Shown piece by piece: positions 63,578 through 64,000 of a stretch of 64,000 nucleotides of DNA (its first letter is position 1; each line of letters opens with the position of its first letter). Source of the stretch: Diphasiastrum complanatum (Eukaryota; Streptophyta; Lycopodiopsida; Lycopodiales; Lycopodiaceae). The notes beneath the pieces are model-generated. The model saw only the letters and a program-made list of their open reading frames with translations, was not told the DNA's origin and searched no databases. Where the stretch lies: assembly GCA_029204225.1 (NCBI GenBank), contig MU832554.1:1-64000 (forward strand). Reading direction: 5' to 3'. The translations under genes were made by a program, and so were the position numbers.

Positions 63578-64000
63578 ATCAGAAAATAATGTCGTCGGAG
63601 CATATTGATTCAGACCGATATCTGAGAGTAAGTTCCTCAACCAAATTGCTTCCTTTGTAGCTTGAGAGGCTACAATATACTCTGATTCAGTGGAAGATAG
63701 AGCTATCGAAGATTGCTTGCGACTGTTCCAGGAAATTGGACCATTGTTGAGAAAGAATGTAAATCTGGAAGTAGATTTACGAGTGTCTACATCTCTTGCC
63801 CAACTCGCATTTGTGTAACTACTAAGGAAATTGAGTTTGTCTTTGTTGATTGCTCCATAACAAATGCAAAAGTCCATAGTAGCTCGAAGATATCTCATGA
63901 CTTTGATAAGAGCCTTCCAATGTGTTATACCAGGATTAGTCATAAACTGACTAAGAGAGCTGACTGCAAAAGTTATGTCTGGCCTGGTACAGATCATGGC
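63578..64000 (-). pseudogene. Host copia reverse transcriptase end and RNase H (runs off the window)
   Basis: Minus strand frame from 63997: MICTRPDITFAVSSLSQFMT, HWKALIKVMRYLRATMDFCI, SYTNASWARDVDTRKSTS, SSIALSSTESEYIVASQATK and EAIWLRNLL, ending TTLFSD at the insertion point. The next residues, DNQRAIAL, resume at 54650. The RNase H Asp (usually YSDADWA) is Asn here (YTNASWA), so the host copy was probably already inactive. The rest of the element lies beyond the window. Confidence 0.88.

Overview
This window looks like nuclear DNA of a land plant with a large, transposon-dense genome. A gymnosperm is my best guess, inferred from one conserved gene with a 15.9-kb intron full of retroelements, low gene density and long (GA)n/(TC)n tracts; the species cannot be named from the sequence. 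I see no prokaryotic, organellar, rRNA or CRISPR signal.

One convincing host gene is present, on the + strand from 2585 to 24016. Eight exons with matching phases (1155 nt, 384 aa including the end of the protein) encode a SET-domain lysine methyltransferase of the plant Rubisco-LSMT/SETD3-like group. Its N-terminal exon(s) were not found. Intron 3 holds a short Ty1/copia remnant. Intron 4 (6746-22665) falls between the NHS motif exon and the exon with the catalytic tyrosine, and holds a LINE, a Ty3 chromovirus, a foldback MITE, a possible TAA-flanked TIR element and gypsy fragments. A LINE endonuclease remnant lies upstream at 690-1570.

From 24017 to the end I find no convincing host gene. 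The region is layered retrotransposons: copia LTRs and fragments (26-36 kb), a complete 10.6-kb Ty3/gypsy element on the minus strand (36723-47356, target duplication GATGT, extra ORF after integrase), unassigned DNA (47.4-51 kb), a deleted copia element (51025-54073, duplication AGGTT), and a three-level nest from 54.4 kb to the window end. In the nest an older copia RNase H region (minus) is split by a gag-only copia element (54651-63577, minus), which is itself split by a younger copy of the same family in the opposite direction (56146-60719, plus, duplication AACAC).

The most interesting theme is a group of non-autonomous copia elements that keep LTRs, a primer site, gag and a protease motif but lack recognisable integrase and reverse transcriptase. 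The youngest copy has an uninterrupted gag-protease reading frame with an added acidic C-terminal tail. Such elements would need enzymes supplied by autonomous relatives. All identities are from reading motifs by eye; no database search was made.
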